Assembly (NCBI GenBank): GCA_903824665.1
Contig: CAIJXT010000003.1
Coordinates: 124,001 to 188,000, forward strand
Source: an uncultured Bacteroidota bacterium
Lineage (GTDB): Bacteria > Bacteroidota > Bacteroidia > Chitinophagales > Chitinophagaceae
Reading direction: 5' to 3'
Length of the DNA: 64,000 bases
Shown here: positions 1-8,300 of the stretch, piece by piece
Position numbering within the stretch: position 1 is the stretch's first letter
Layout: every line of letters starts with the position of its first letter
Translations under genes and position numbers: made by a program
The notes under the pieces: generated by a model
Seen by the model: the letters and a program-made list of their open reading frames with translations, nothing else
Databases searched by the model: none
Told to the model about the DNA's origin: nothing

Positions 1-1191
1 AACGTCATCTTTTTTGATGGCCCCAAGCCCTTTCGAATAAACAAAACCCAACCAAAAACAGCCTCCCGGATTACCGCGTTCAGCCGACTTTGTTGCCCAC
101 TCAAAACCGGTCTTGTAGTCTGCAGTGGTAGCCGCTTCTTTATTGATGTATATGTTAGCGATCACCGACATCATCTCGTCGTCATTGGTACGGCCTGCCG
201 TCTGCTCAAACCAGGTCAGTAATCGTTGCTGGTGCTCTTCGGTAAGCTTGCCGGAGTTATACAGCGTAAACAGGTTGTTGGTAGAGAAATTGCGTTCTGC
301 TCCAGAGTTCTTTGCCAGCTCCATCTCTTTTATCAGCATCTCCATTCCCTTTGCTGCGCTGCGTTTCACACCTATACCCATCACGTAAAACCCTCCCATA
401 TAGAAGCACGCATCGGGATTGTTATTGTCGGCAAGTTTCTTCATCCATGCTGCAATAGCAGCTTTGTCCGCTGTCGGGCACTCATCCTTCGTTATCGTCA
501 CCCCTACTGGCTTCACAGACAGGCTATCGCCTGCGTCTGCCGCCTTCATATACCAGTCTATAGCCTGCAAGCAATCATTACCCATATCACTTTGCGAGAA
601 ATAATCGCCGATGTACCGCATAGCAGTTGGCTCGCCCTTCGCTGCCGCTTTCAGAAACCAGTCGTAGCCCGCCATTCTGTCTTCAGGCACTCCATCCCCT
701 TCCATGTAGCAAAAACCAAGTGCGATCATCGCGTCAGCATCTCCTTTCTCTGCAGCTACCTTGTACCATTTCACTGCTTCCTGCAAATTCTCCGGAGCAC
801 CTTCACCCGTCTCGTACATCTCACCCAGCTGGTAGGCAGCGTCGGCACTACCTTTTTCGGCCGCCTTTTTTATCCACTCCAGGGCTTTTACTGTATCTCG
901 TTTAATGCCCAGCCCCTCTCCATACATATCTCCCAGCAGCAGCATTGCGGTGACATTGTTTTTTGTCGCTGCCTTTGTAAGCCATTGCCGGGCTGTAACG
1001 TAGTTTTTCACTACACCGGTACCGTAATAATAATATTGGCCCATATTCAGCATAGCCGGCACATCGCCCTTTGTGGCCAGCGATTTGGCTGTTGCCAGCT
1101 CCTTTGCTGTGGGCTGTGTGGGTTTCGATACCTGGCTGTAACCGGATAAAAAAGACAAGACAAAACAAAAAACAAATAATACAAACTTCAT
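1..1191 (-). CDS. Sel1-like repeat (TPR-family) secreted protein, C-terminus beyond the window
   Basis: The minus strand is open for 397 codons from an ATG at 1191 to the window edge, with no stop inside. The first ~20 residues (MKFVLFVFCFVLSFLSG then YSQ) look like a signal peptide, so the protein probably acts in the periplasm or outer membrane. The rest is a run of Sel1-type units of about 36 residues of the form A-x-x-W-x-x-K-A-A-x-x-G followed by A-x-x-x-L-G-x-x-Y; examples lie near residues 70-230 and again at the edge. Sel1 repeats are helical hairpins that act as protein-binding scaffolds. No catalytic domain is visible. The binding partner cannot be guessed from the sequence. The next gene is divergent, across a 220-bp gap. 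Confidence 0.8.
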   Translation of the reverse strand, partial: MKFVLFVFCFVLSFLSGYSQVSKPTQPTAKELATAKSLATKGDVPAMLNMGQYYYYGTGVVKNYVTARQWLTKAATKNNVTAMLLLGDMYGEGLGIKRDTVKALEWIKKAAEKGSADAAYQLGEMYETGEGAPENLQEAVKWYKVAAEKGDADAMIALGFCYMEGDGVPEDRMAGYDWFLKAAAKGEPTAMRYIGDYFSQSDMGNDCLQAIDWYMKAADAGDSLSVKPVGVTITKDECPTADKAAIAAWMKKLADNNNPDACFYMGGFYVMGIGVKRSAAKGMEMLIKEMELAKNSGAERNFSTNNLFTLYNSGKLTEEHQQRLLTWFEQTAGRTNDDEMMSVIANIYINKEAATTADYKTGFEWATKSAERGNPGGCFWLGFVYSKGLGAIKKDDV

Positions 1192-1411
1192 AGCGGTAAA
1201 ATTAAGGATAATAACCAAAGCGCCAATACGACGTATAGCTGGGCAATTGCGACTTGCATGCCCTTTGCCGCGATTGGATTGCCTTTCCTCCTGCAGCGCA
1301 GCAGGAGTATGCTCCTTTTTCCAATAAAACACATATTTTGCATCGTCAAATACTACCAGCCGGTGCAATGGTCTCAAAAACCGAACGCCGGATACACAAA
1401 AAAGCTAATTG

Positions 1412-3904
1412 ATGGCTAAGAAGAAGAACAATACAGAAAAAGAAGTACGGACAGAAAATGCCAAAGAAATACAGCCTGAAGTTCAGAAACAGGCTGCCAC
1501 CCCCACTGAGCCACTGAATATACTGGGTGGCAGGCTGAATGGAAAGTTCCTGTACATCCTGGCTGGCATTGCCCTGCTCTGTTGCTTCATCATTTTTGCC
1601 GATTTTATTTCGGGTGAAAAAATATACCTGTTCAAGGATATAGGGAGCGACTCTATCAATATTTACATCCCGCTGATCACGCAGTTCTCTGACTACATCA
1701 AGTCAATAGGCCTGCCTACCTGGACATTCTCGCAAGGGCTGGGTCAAAACGTTTTCCCATTGTTTATGAGCGATTTCTTTTCGAACATACTCATGCTGGG
1801 CGACAAGGAATCGATACCCGGCAGGCTGGCCCTGGTTGAAATGGTGAAGATCATACTTTGTGGCATTGTCTTCTTCAGGTATCTGCGCGAACTGAAAATG
1901 CACGAAATCGTTGCCACTATCGGCGCCCTGCTTTTTGCGTTTAGTGGTTATGTTATCGTGGGCAGTTCCTGGGTAATTTTCTCGCTCGAGGCACTGTATA
2001 TAGCGCTCATATTGTTTGGTATAGAACGCTGGCTGAATCATGGCAAATGGCTGTGGATGGTAATTGGCATTACCTGCCTTAGCTTCCTGCAGCCCTTCCT
2101 GCTCTTCCCATATACCTTGTTTCTCATGGTGTACCTGCCAGTACGGTACAACGATGTGCGTGCCGGCGAATGGTCGAAGTTTCCGGTATTTATTCTGAAA
2201 ACGGTAGGGTTTGGGGTGCTTGCAGTAGCCATCAGTTCATGGCAGATGTTTCCCGACCTGCTGCAATACATAGAGAGCCCCAGGGTAGGCGGCGAAGCCA
2301 GGCTTATAGAAAAACTGAAAGGACAGCCCGTATTTGGAATCGCTGACGAAGTGCTGCGATTCACTACTACATTCCGCGCTTTCGGCAGCGATATACTGGG
2401 CAATGGCAGCAGCTTTGTGGGCTATCAGAACTATCTCGAAGCACCACTGTTCTATTGTGGCATTTTGTGCCTTGTAGCGTTCCCACAGGCATTTGCAGGG
2501 ATGAACAAAGGTCAAAAGATCGCTTATGGCGTATTTGCCGTTCTTTTTACGTTACCCATATTCTTCCCGTTCTTCAGATATTGTTTCTGGGCGTTTTCCG
2601 GCGACTACTTCCGTACTTTTTCGCTGGTCATCACGCTGCTGCTACTGATCTATGCTGCCAAAGGATTGCAGCACATCATCGAGTCCGGCAAGGTAAACCT
2701 CATCCTGCTGGGCGTAACGGTAGCAATACTACTGGGTATGCTGTACCTCCCGTCAGAGAAACTCGCGGAGCACGTCAACGTTGGCATGAGATCTGTGGCT
2801 ATAGTGCTCATATTTGTGTACGCAGCATTACTGTTTGGCATCACCCAAAAGGGCTATGTCCGCAACACCTCAGCGATGCTGCTGCTGCTGGTATGCCTGC
2901 TCGAGGTACTGTATTCTTCTACCCCCACCGTTAACGACCGCGACACCATCACCGGCGCTGAGATGAAGGAAAAAGTGGGCTACAACGACTACACTATAGA
3001 CGCTGTAAAATACCTGAAAGAAACCGACAAAAGCTTTTACCGGATCAACAAAGACTACACCAGCGGAACAGCCATACATACCAGCATCAATGATGCCAAG
3101 GCGCAGGGCTTTTTCGGCACACCGTCTTACCACTCTTTCAACCAGAAGAACTACATCAAATTTCTTGCCGATGTGAATGTGCTGAACCCGAAAGATGAAA
3201 ACGCGACAAGATGGGCTGTTGGTCTTATGGATCGTCCGCTGTTGTTTTCGCTTGCCGCCGGCAAGTACAACCTCACCAAAAAATCGGGAGAAAACCTGCT
3301 TCGATTCGGGTATGATTCGGTAGCTATGTTTGGAAATGTAAAGGTGTTTAAAAACAAGCACAGCCTGCCGCTGGCGTTTGCATACAACCAGGCGCTCACC
3401 GAAGCTGAATTCAAAACCCTGAGCCCGTTTCAGAGAGATGTATACCTCCTCAGGGGCTGTGTGCTCGCGCCCGAAGATGCTGAAATGCTGAAAGTGTGCA
3501 GCAAATTCAACATGAGCGATACCGCAACACCTTTCAATGGTGACGCCTACAGCCTCTATTCTTCTACATTGAGGAAAACCAGCCTGACAATAACACGGTT
3601 CAGGGAAAACGACATAACAGGTTCTATCAATCTGGCTGCACCGGCAGTGCTGTTTTACTCCATCCCCTTCGACGAAGGCTGGAAAGCAACTGTGAACGGT
3701 AAACAGGTGAAACTGAGTAGGGTCAACTGTGGCTTTACCGGACTGCTGCTACCTGCCGGCAAGAGCGATGTACATCTGACATTTGAACCACGGCTGATGG
3801 CAGAAGGGGCCATGGTATCGGCAGGAGCACTGCTGGTTTTTGCAGCACTGATCATCATGCAATTTATGAAAGACAGACGGAAAGCCGCCGGGCAGACAGC
3901 CTAA
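1412..3904 (+). CDS. YfhO-family multi-pass membrane protein (GT-C type glycosyltransferase)
   Basis: 830 residues. A lysine-rich cytoplasmic N-terminus is followed by a transmembrane helix at about residues 45-67, roughly a dozen further helices to about residue 500, a large soluble domain (about 510-790) and a last helix near the C-terminus. This is the layout of YfhO proteins. In Bacillus subtilis YfhO works with the GT2 enzyme CsbB: CsbB makes an undecaprenyl-phosphate sugar and YfhO moves the sugar onto a cell-surface polymer. A CsbB-like GT2 lies directly downstream on the other strand, with the stop codons overlapping, which supports the same two-step role here (inference). A TTG three bases upstream could extend the frame; I chose the ATG at 1412. 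The acceptor is unknown; Bacteroidota lack lipoteichoic acid. Confidence 0.75.
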   Translation: MAKKKNNTEKEVRTENAKEIQPEVQKQAATPTEPLNILGGRLNGKFLYILAGIALLCCFIIFADFISGEKIYLFKDIGSDSINIYIPLITQFSDYIKSIGLPTWTFSQGLGQNVFPLFMSDFFSNILMLGDKESIPGRLALVEMVKIILCGIVFFRYLRELKMHEIVATIGALLFAFSGYVIVGSSWVIFSLEALYIALILFGIERWLNHGKWLWMVIGITCLSFLQPFLLFPYTLFLMVYLPVRYNDVRAGEWSKFPVFILKTVGFGVLAVAISSWQMFPDLLQYIESPRVGGEARLIEKLKGQPVFGIADEVLRFTTTFRAFGSDILGNGSSFVGYQNYLEAPLFYCGILCLVAFPQAFAGMNKGQKIAYGVFAVLFTLPIFFPFFRYCFWAFSGDYFRTFSLVITLLLLIYAAKGLQHIIESGKVNLILLGVTVAILLGMLYLPSEKLAEHVNVGMRSVAIVLIFVYAALLFGITQKGYVRNTSAMLLLLVCLLEVLYSSTPTVNDRDTITGAEMKEKVGYNDYTIDAVKYLKETDKSFYRINKDYTSGTAIHTSINDAKAQGFFGTPSYHSFNQKNYIKFLADVNVLNPKDENATRWAVGLMDRPLLFSLAAGKYNLTKKSGENLLRFGYDSVAMFGNVKVFKNKHSLPLAFAYNQALTEAEFKTLSPFQRDVYLLRGCVLAPEDAEMLKVCSKFNMSDTATPFNGDAYSLYSSTLRKTSLTITRFRENDITGSINLAAPAVLFYSIPFDEGWKATVNGKQVKLSRVNCGFTGLLLPAGKSDVHLTFEPRLMAEGAMVSAGALLVFAALIIMQFMKDRRKAAGQTA

Positions 3905-4839
3905 TCGAAATTTATCCGCTCACGCTCAATAACCAATGGTCGTTTACGTACCTGGTTATTGATGGCGCCTATGTACTCACCAATCACCCCAATAAAAAAC
4001 AACTGGACGGAGGAAAAGAAAAACATCCCGATCACCAGTGGTGCCTGCCCTACATCAAACCAGCTCCAGAAAACAAGCTTGTATATCAGGTAGCCGAACG
4101 CCATCATCAGGCTGATAATGGATGAAAAGAAACCGATAAAGGCCGACAGTCGCAGAGGTAGCTTCGAGTGGCTGGTAAAGCCCAGCATAGCCACATCATA
4201 CAGCTTGAAGAAATTGGAACTGGTGCGCCCAGCAAATCGCGCCGGCTGCACATAAGGTATCTCAAACCGCCTGAAACCCAACTCTGAAACCAACCCCCTG
4301 AGGTAGGGATACTGATGGTCCAGACCTCGGATGATGGTAATGAACTTCTGATCGTACAGACCAAACCCTGTAAAATTCTTGATCGTTGGCTCTTCGTCAG
4401 ACGCGCTGGAAAGTACCTTGTAAAAGAAATTGCGTATCGCAAACATCAACGGATTTTCCTTGCTTTGCTCCTTGATACCAATCACAATTTTATAGCCTTC
4501 TTCCCATTTCTCCAGAAATTTAGGGATCATTTCGGGCGGCTCCTGAAAATCAGAAACCATGTAGATCACTGCATCGCCATGACACTGTATCAGGCCATGA
4601 AAAGGCGACCTGATCCAGCCGAAATTGCGCTCGTTGAAAATAACCTTGACATGCTTCTTTTCCGCAGCAATACCACGCAAAATCTCAGGCGTGCTGTCGG
4701 TAGAGCAGTTGTCGATCAGTACATGCTCAAAGGTGTACTGCGGCAACTGATCAAATATTTTTGCAATTGTTTCGACCAGAAGGGCCACATTGCCCTCTTC
4801 GTTATAACAAGGCGAAATAACTGAAATATGTTTTTTCAT
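3901..4839 (-). CDS. GT2 polyprenyl-phosphate glycosyltransferase (CsbB/GtrB-like)
   Basis: 312 residues from ATG 4839; an in-frame ATG 11 codons upstream gives an unlikely extension. The GT-A domain begins ISVISPCYNEEGN and has an acidic SDFQEPPE segment where the family usually has D-x-D/N-x-Q-D-P-P, so the first acidic position of that motif is altered. Two transmembrane helices follow (about residues 230-255 and 265-290). The end, GEYIGAINNQVRKRPLVIE, is typical of enzymes that transfer a sugar from an NDP-sugar to undecaprenyl phosphate on the cytoplasmic face. The gene converges on the YfhO-like gene and its stop shares bases with that gene's stop. A TACATTTG box sits about 70 bp upstream. 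The sugar transferred is unknown. Confidence 0.82.
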   Translation of the reverse strand: MKKHISVISPCYNEEGNVALLVETIAKIFDQLPQYTFEHVLIDNCSTDSTPEILRGIAAEKKHVKVIFNERNFGWIRSPFHGLIQCHGDAVIYMVSDFQEPPEMIPKFLEKWEEGYKIVIGIKEQSKENPLMFAIRNFFYKVLSSASDEEPTIKNFTGFGLYDQKFITIIRGLDHQYPYLRGLVSELGFRRFEIPYVQPARFAGRTSSNFFKLYDVAMLGFTSHSKLPLRLSAFIGFFSSIISLMMAFGYLIYKLVFWSWFDVGQAPLVIGMFFFSSVQLFFIGVIGEYIGAINNQVRKRPLVIERERINFD

Positions 4840-4906
4840 GTGTTTGTTGGCGTATTTAGGAAGGGGAAACAAACTGGCACCTTACCTTTTTCTTTCCGGT
4901 TGAGTG

Positions 4907-4914
4907 CAAATGTA
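4907..4914 (-). promoter_or_regulatory. -7-like box for the GT2 gene
   Basis: Reads TACATTTG on the minus strand, a full match to the Bacteroidota -7 consensus TAnnTTTG, about 68 bp upstream of the GT2 start. No clear -33 TTG at the right distance. Confidence 0.4.
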
Positions 4915-5104
4915 TTTAAACAGATTAGTATTTACCGATTTTGTGCATGAAAAAAGCACAGCTGCGGTCCCAACAAAATGCATACTGCCGGTCTTTTCTA
5001 TACCTCCGCTATTTTCTGAAAAGCTTATTTTTGACTATCATGTGCACATTTACCGGCAAGCATCCGTTGTTGGGCATGGTATAAACTACTAAAAATCATA
5101 CGCT

Positions 5105-6148
5105 GTGAACAGCATAATAAAGGAAGACATCGAAAAAATCATCAGCCGGTTTGATGAATGGGACCGCTTCAAAAACAAGACCGTGCTCATTTCCGGTGCC
5201 AACGGATTCCTGCCCGCCTATCTGGTAGAGACGTTTATGGCCCTGCACGAGTCGTACAATACACGTGTTATCGCACTGGTAAGGAACCTGCAGAAAACAG
5301 AAACCCGCTTCCGTCACCTGCTCGGCAACCCTCGCCTGCATATTATTGTTCAGGATGTAAGCCAGCCTGTGGACATCAGCGAAAAAATTGATTTTATCAT
5401 TCATGCAGCCAGCCAGGCCAGCCCCAAATACTATGGCATAGACCCCGTGGGTACGCTGAGTGCCAATGTGCTGGGCACCCTGAACCTGATAGAACTGGCG
5501 AAGCGCAATAATGTGGAATCTTTCCTTTTCTTCAGCTCGGGCGAGGTATATGGTCAGGTGAAAGCCGATGAAATCCCTATAAAAGAAACCACCTTCGGAT
5601 ATCTGGACTGCGCCAACGTGCGTGCATGCTATGGCGAAAGCAAGCGTATGGGTGAGAATATATGTGTAAGTTACCACGCTCAATACGGCGTAAAAACGAG
5701 GATCATCAGGCCGTTTCATACCTATGGACCCGGAATGGCACTAGACGATGGCAGGGTATTTGCTGATCTGGTAGCCAATATTGTCAGCAAACAAGACATC
5801 GTACTGCGAAGCGACGGCAGCGCCATCAGGCCCTTTTGCTACCTTGCAGATGCCACTTTGGGCTTCCTCACCGTGCTGATAAAGGGAGAAGAGGGGCAGG
5901 CGTACAACGTAGGCAACCCTAACGAGGAACACAGCATATTGGAACTGGCTAACATACTGGTAGGATTATATCCCGAATTTGGGCTGAAGATTGTTATGAA
6001 CCTGCCGATAACCGACAGCAACTACCTGAAAAGCCCCATACTGCGCAACTCACCCAATATCGACAAAATCTCGCAATTGGGATGGACACCCGCGACAACC
6101 GTCAGCGAGGGGTTCAGACGCACAATTTCGAGCTTTTTGACCAAATAG
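5105..6148 (+). CDS. NAD-dependent epimerase/dehydratase (extended SDR, nucleotide-sugar type)
   Basis: 347 residues starting at a GTG; the next in-frame ATG is about 44 codons in and would cut off the NAD-binding strand. The Rossmann motif is SGANGFLPAYLVE near residue 31. The substrate loop SSGEVYG and the catalytic YGESK (Tyr-x-x-x-Lys) are intact. Overall it resembles dTDP-glucose 4,6-dehydratase and UDP-glucuronate decarboxylase relatives, so it probably oxidises C4 of a nucleotide-bound sugar; the exact product cannot be read off. It sits just upstream of a cytidylyltransferase-like gene and likely opens the same pathway, although a promoter-like box in the 71-bp gap suggests the downstream genes can also start on their own. 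Confidence 0.85.
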   Translation: MNSIIKEDIEKIISRFDEWDRFKNKTVLISGANGFLPAYLVETFMALHESYNTRVIALVRNLQKTETRFRHLLGNPRLHIIVQDVSQPVDISEKIDFIIHAASQASPKYYGIDPVGTLSANVLGTLNLIELAKRNNVESFLFFSSGEVYGQVKADEIPIKETTFGYLDCANVRACYGESKRMGENICVSYHAQYGVKTRIIRPFHTYGPGMALDDGRVFADLVANIVSKQDIVLRSDGSAIRPFCYLADATLGFLTVLIKGEEGQAYNVGNPNEEHSILELANILVGLYPEFGLKIVMNLPITDSNYLKSPILRNSPNIDKISQLGWTPATTVSEGFRRTISSFLTK

Positions 6149-6167
6149 AAATGCGGGATAAATTAAC

Positions 6168-6175
6168 TAATTTTG
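6168..6175 (+). promoter_or_regulatory. -7-like box upstream of the sugar-activation operon
   Basis: TAATTTTG matches TAnnTTTG and lies 44 bp before the ATG of the nucleotidyltransferase. No TTG at the usual 19-21 bp spacing. Confidence 0.4.
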
Positions 6176-6219
6176 CAACGGTTTCATTTTAGCTGAAACA
6201 AATAAATTCACAGATATAT

Positions 6220-7002
6220 ATGAGGTGCTTAATACTATGCGGCGGAAGGGGTGTTATAGATCCCGCAACCCGGACCCGAATACCTAAATGCCTGATGAAA
6301 ATAGGCAACCGCCCTGTGATCTGGCACGTTATGAAGTTATTCAGCAAGTATGGCTACAACGACTTTGTACTGGCTCTGGGTCTGGGTGGCGATCAGGTAC
6401 GGGAATACTTCATCAACAGTTTCGAGCTGCTGCATGATGTAGAGATCAATATCGCGAATAATGAAGTGAAATCGCTCAACCGCATACCGGAAGAAAACTG
6501 GACCATCAAACTGATTGATACCGGCATCTCAGCCAGTACCGGAGCACGTATAGCCCGCTGTGAAAGATACCTGAAGTACGACCCGTTTTTCATCGCCTAT
6601 TCCGACGTATTGGCCGATGTGAAGATTGACGAGCTGGTGGCACACCACACAGAAAGCGGAAAAATGCTGACCGTAACTGGTGTAAATCCACCCTCAAGGT
6701 TCGGCACATTCTACCTCAACGATAATCAGATCTCATCCTACGACGCCAGTGCAAAACTGGAAATGCACCAGTCCCGGATCAATGGCGGCTTTATGGTAGC
6801 CAACGAAACACTGTTTGAGAAACTATCACCTATTAGCGAATGCAATCTGGAGTCTGAGATCTTCAGCACACTGATAGGCGAAAACAACATAGGACTTTGG
6901 AAACACGATGGTTTCTGGCAAAATGTAGATACAGAAAGAGACATAGAGTACATGCAAAGCCTGTACGACATCAATAAACGCCCCTGGCTGGGCATCAATT
7001 AA
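6220..7002 (+). CDS. RfbF-like sugar-phosphate nucleotidyltransferase with altered nucleotide loop
   Basis: 260 residues, the length of glucose-1-phosphate cytidylyltransferases. It aligns by eye with RfbF: PVIWHVMKLFSKYGYNDF parallels the RfbF segment PILWHIMKIYSAHGINDF, and FYLNDNQISSY and NGGFMV are in the expected places. It would couple a sugar phosphate to an NTP, probably CTP. The signature loop is odd: the usual GGxGTRL reads GGRGVID, so the Thr-Arg pair that contacts the triphosphate is replaced by Val-Ile, while PKCLMKIG keeps the later lysine. Either specificity has changed or the arginine is supplied elsewhere (an ATRTR stretch follows). First of six closely packed genes; 10 bp to the next. 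Confidence 0.78.
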   Translation: MRCLILCGGRGVIDPATRTRIPKCLMKIGNRPVIWHVMKLFSKYGYNDFVLALGLGGDQVREYFINSFELLHDVEINIANNEVKSLNRIPEENWTIKLIDTGISASTGARIARCERYLKYDPFFIAYSDVLADVKIDELVAHHTESGKMLTVTGVNPPSRFGTFYLNDNQISSYDASAKLEMHQSRINGGFMVANETLFEKLSPISECNLESEIFSTLIGENNIGLWKHDGFWQNVDTERDIEYMQSLYDINKRPWLGIN

Positions 7003-7012
7003 ACCAACCAAC

Positions 7013-7537
7013 ATGATAAAGAAAGCAGTAATAGTTGTAGGACCAGCGGTAGAAGACACCGAATTTGCATACCCATATTATCGTTTGCAGGAAGATGACT
7101 TCACGGTTGATGTCGCTTCAAACGGTGGCGTGGACATTGTAGCCAAACATGGCCTGCCCATCAAGGTGAACGTAGATATCAAGAAGCTGAACCCAGCCGA
7201 TTATGATATGCTGGTGGTGCCCGGCGGACTGGAATCGCCCGACAGGCTGCGCCAGATACCCGAGCTGCTACAGTTCATCAGAACCATGAACGACTCCGGA
7301 AAGGTGATCGCTTCGGTATGTCATGGCCCATGGGTGCTGATATCTGCCGGCATAGTGAAAGGCAAAAAGATGACCACTTACGTAGGCTGCAAAGACGACC
7401 TGATCAATGCAGGCGCAGACTACCAGAACGTGTCTGTGGTGTCTGACGGCAACATCGTTACCGCGCCACACTTCAGAGACAATGCAGCGTGGATGAAAGA
7501 AACGCTGAAAGTATATTACGCTATCAATACAAAGTAA
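7013..7537 (+). CDS. DJ-1/PfpI family protein (class I glutamine amidotransferase-like fold)
   Basis: 174 residues, a complete single-domain PfpI/DJ-1 protein. The nucleophile elbow is SVCHGPW with Cys103 and adjacent His104, and acidic residues at 14-17 can supply the glutamate partner. Family members act as glyoxalase or deglycase-like enzymes, proteases or hydratases. In a pathway with a TPP enzyme and an aldolase, a role handling reactive oxo-aldehydes or a C-N or C-O hydrolysis step is possible, but this is inference. The stop codon shares one base with the ATG of the cupin gene (TAATG), implying coupled translation. Confidence 0.85.
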   Translation: MIKKAVIVVGPAVEDTEFAYPYYRLQEDDFTVDVASNGGVDIVAKHGLPIKVNVDIKKLNPADYDMLVVPGGLESPDRLRQIPELLQFIRTMNDSGKVIASVCHGPWVLISAGIVKGKKMTTYVGCKDDLINAGADYQNVSVVSDGNIVTAPHFRDNAAWMKETLKVYYAINTK

Positions 7538-8265
7538 TGATCTACAAAGTATATCCATCATTAAACGACTTCGAAAACCTGTCGCGGCTGAAGGTAGAGT
7601 CTTCCGACTTTGCCAATAACTTCGATTACAGCAACATCGTAGTCAATAAACCCTGGGGGTACGAATACCTTTGGTTTCAGAAAGAAAAAGTAGCGATCTG
7701 GTTCCTGCGCATCACCAAGGGGCAGGCCACATCACTGCACTGCCACGCCAAAAAACGCACCTCCCTCATTGTGCTCGATGGTGCTGTACAGTGCACCACC
7801 ATCGACGACAAATACCAGCTCAAAACAATGGAAGCCATAGTGCTGGAACCCTGCGTGTTTCACTCCTCTATGGCAATTGCCGAAGAAGGTGCGTTCATAA
7901 TGGAGATCGAAACACCACCCATGAAGGGCGACCTTGTACGCATGCATGACGCCTACGGCCGCCAGCACACCGGCTACGAAAAAACAAACGAATACTCTAC
8001 CGACTTTGCTGCCTACGAGTACTTCCCTTTCGAAGAGAAGGACTACAAAGGCTGGCGTTTCAAAAGCATAGAAATTATGCTCTGCAAAGAGCGCCCTGCG
8101 GCTGCAGAGAATACCCTCATGATCGTACCAATAAACGGTATCGCACGGTCGAAATCAAACAAGATCATAGATGTGGGTGAGGCCTACGCCATCAGCGCAT
8201 CAGAACTCGAGAACGACAGCATAGACCACAAGGATTATCAATTCCTTGTCTTCAACCGAATTTAA
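7537..8265 (+). CDS. Cupin protein (mannose-6-phosphate isomerase type II-like)
   Basis: 242 residues from the ATG that overlaps the previous stop; a longer frame from 7489 would run inside the PfpI gene. KPWGYEYLW near residues 39-47 resembles the K/RPWG signature of the ManC-type phosphomannose isomerase cupin. The metal site is LHCH (His68, His70) followed by a Lys-rich strand and a later His in CVFHSS. The C-terminal ~100 residues form a second, degenerate half. Likely an isomerase or epimerase acting on a phosphorylated or nucleotide-linked sugar; the substrate is unknown. It fits between activation (nucleotidyltransferase) and carbon-chain chemistry (TPP enzyme) in this operon. Confidence 0.75.
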   Translation: MIYKVYPSLNDFENLSRLKVESSDFANNFDYSNIVVNKPWGYEYLWFQKEKVAIWFLRITKGQATSLHCHAKKRTSLIVLDGAVQCTTIDDKYQLKTMEAIVLEPCVFHSSMAIAEEGAFIMEIETPPMKGDLVRMHDAYGRQHTGYEKTNEYSTDFAAYEYFPFEEKDYKGWRFKSIEIMLCKERPAAAENTLMIVPINGIARSKSNKIIDVGEAYAISASELENDSIDHKDYQFLVFNRI

Positions 8266-8300
8266 AGCAGCCCATCGGGGCTATCCATAAAAACCAACAA

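Noticed and set aside
226..1149. 307-codon plus-strand frame
   Set aside because: Antisense to the Sel1-repeat gene, with no domain; the minus strand has regular Sel1 units and a signal peptide.
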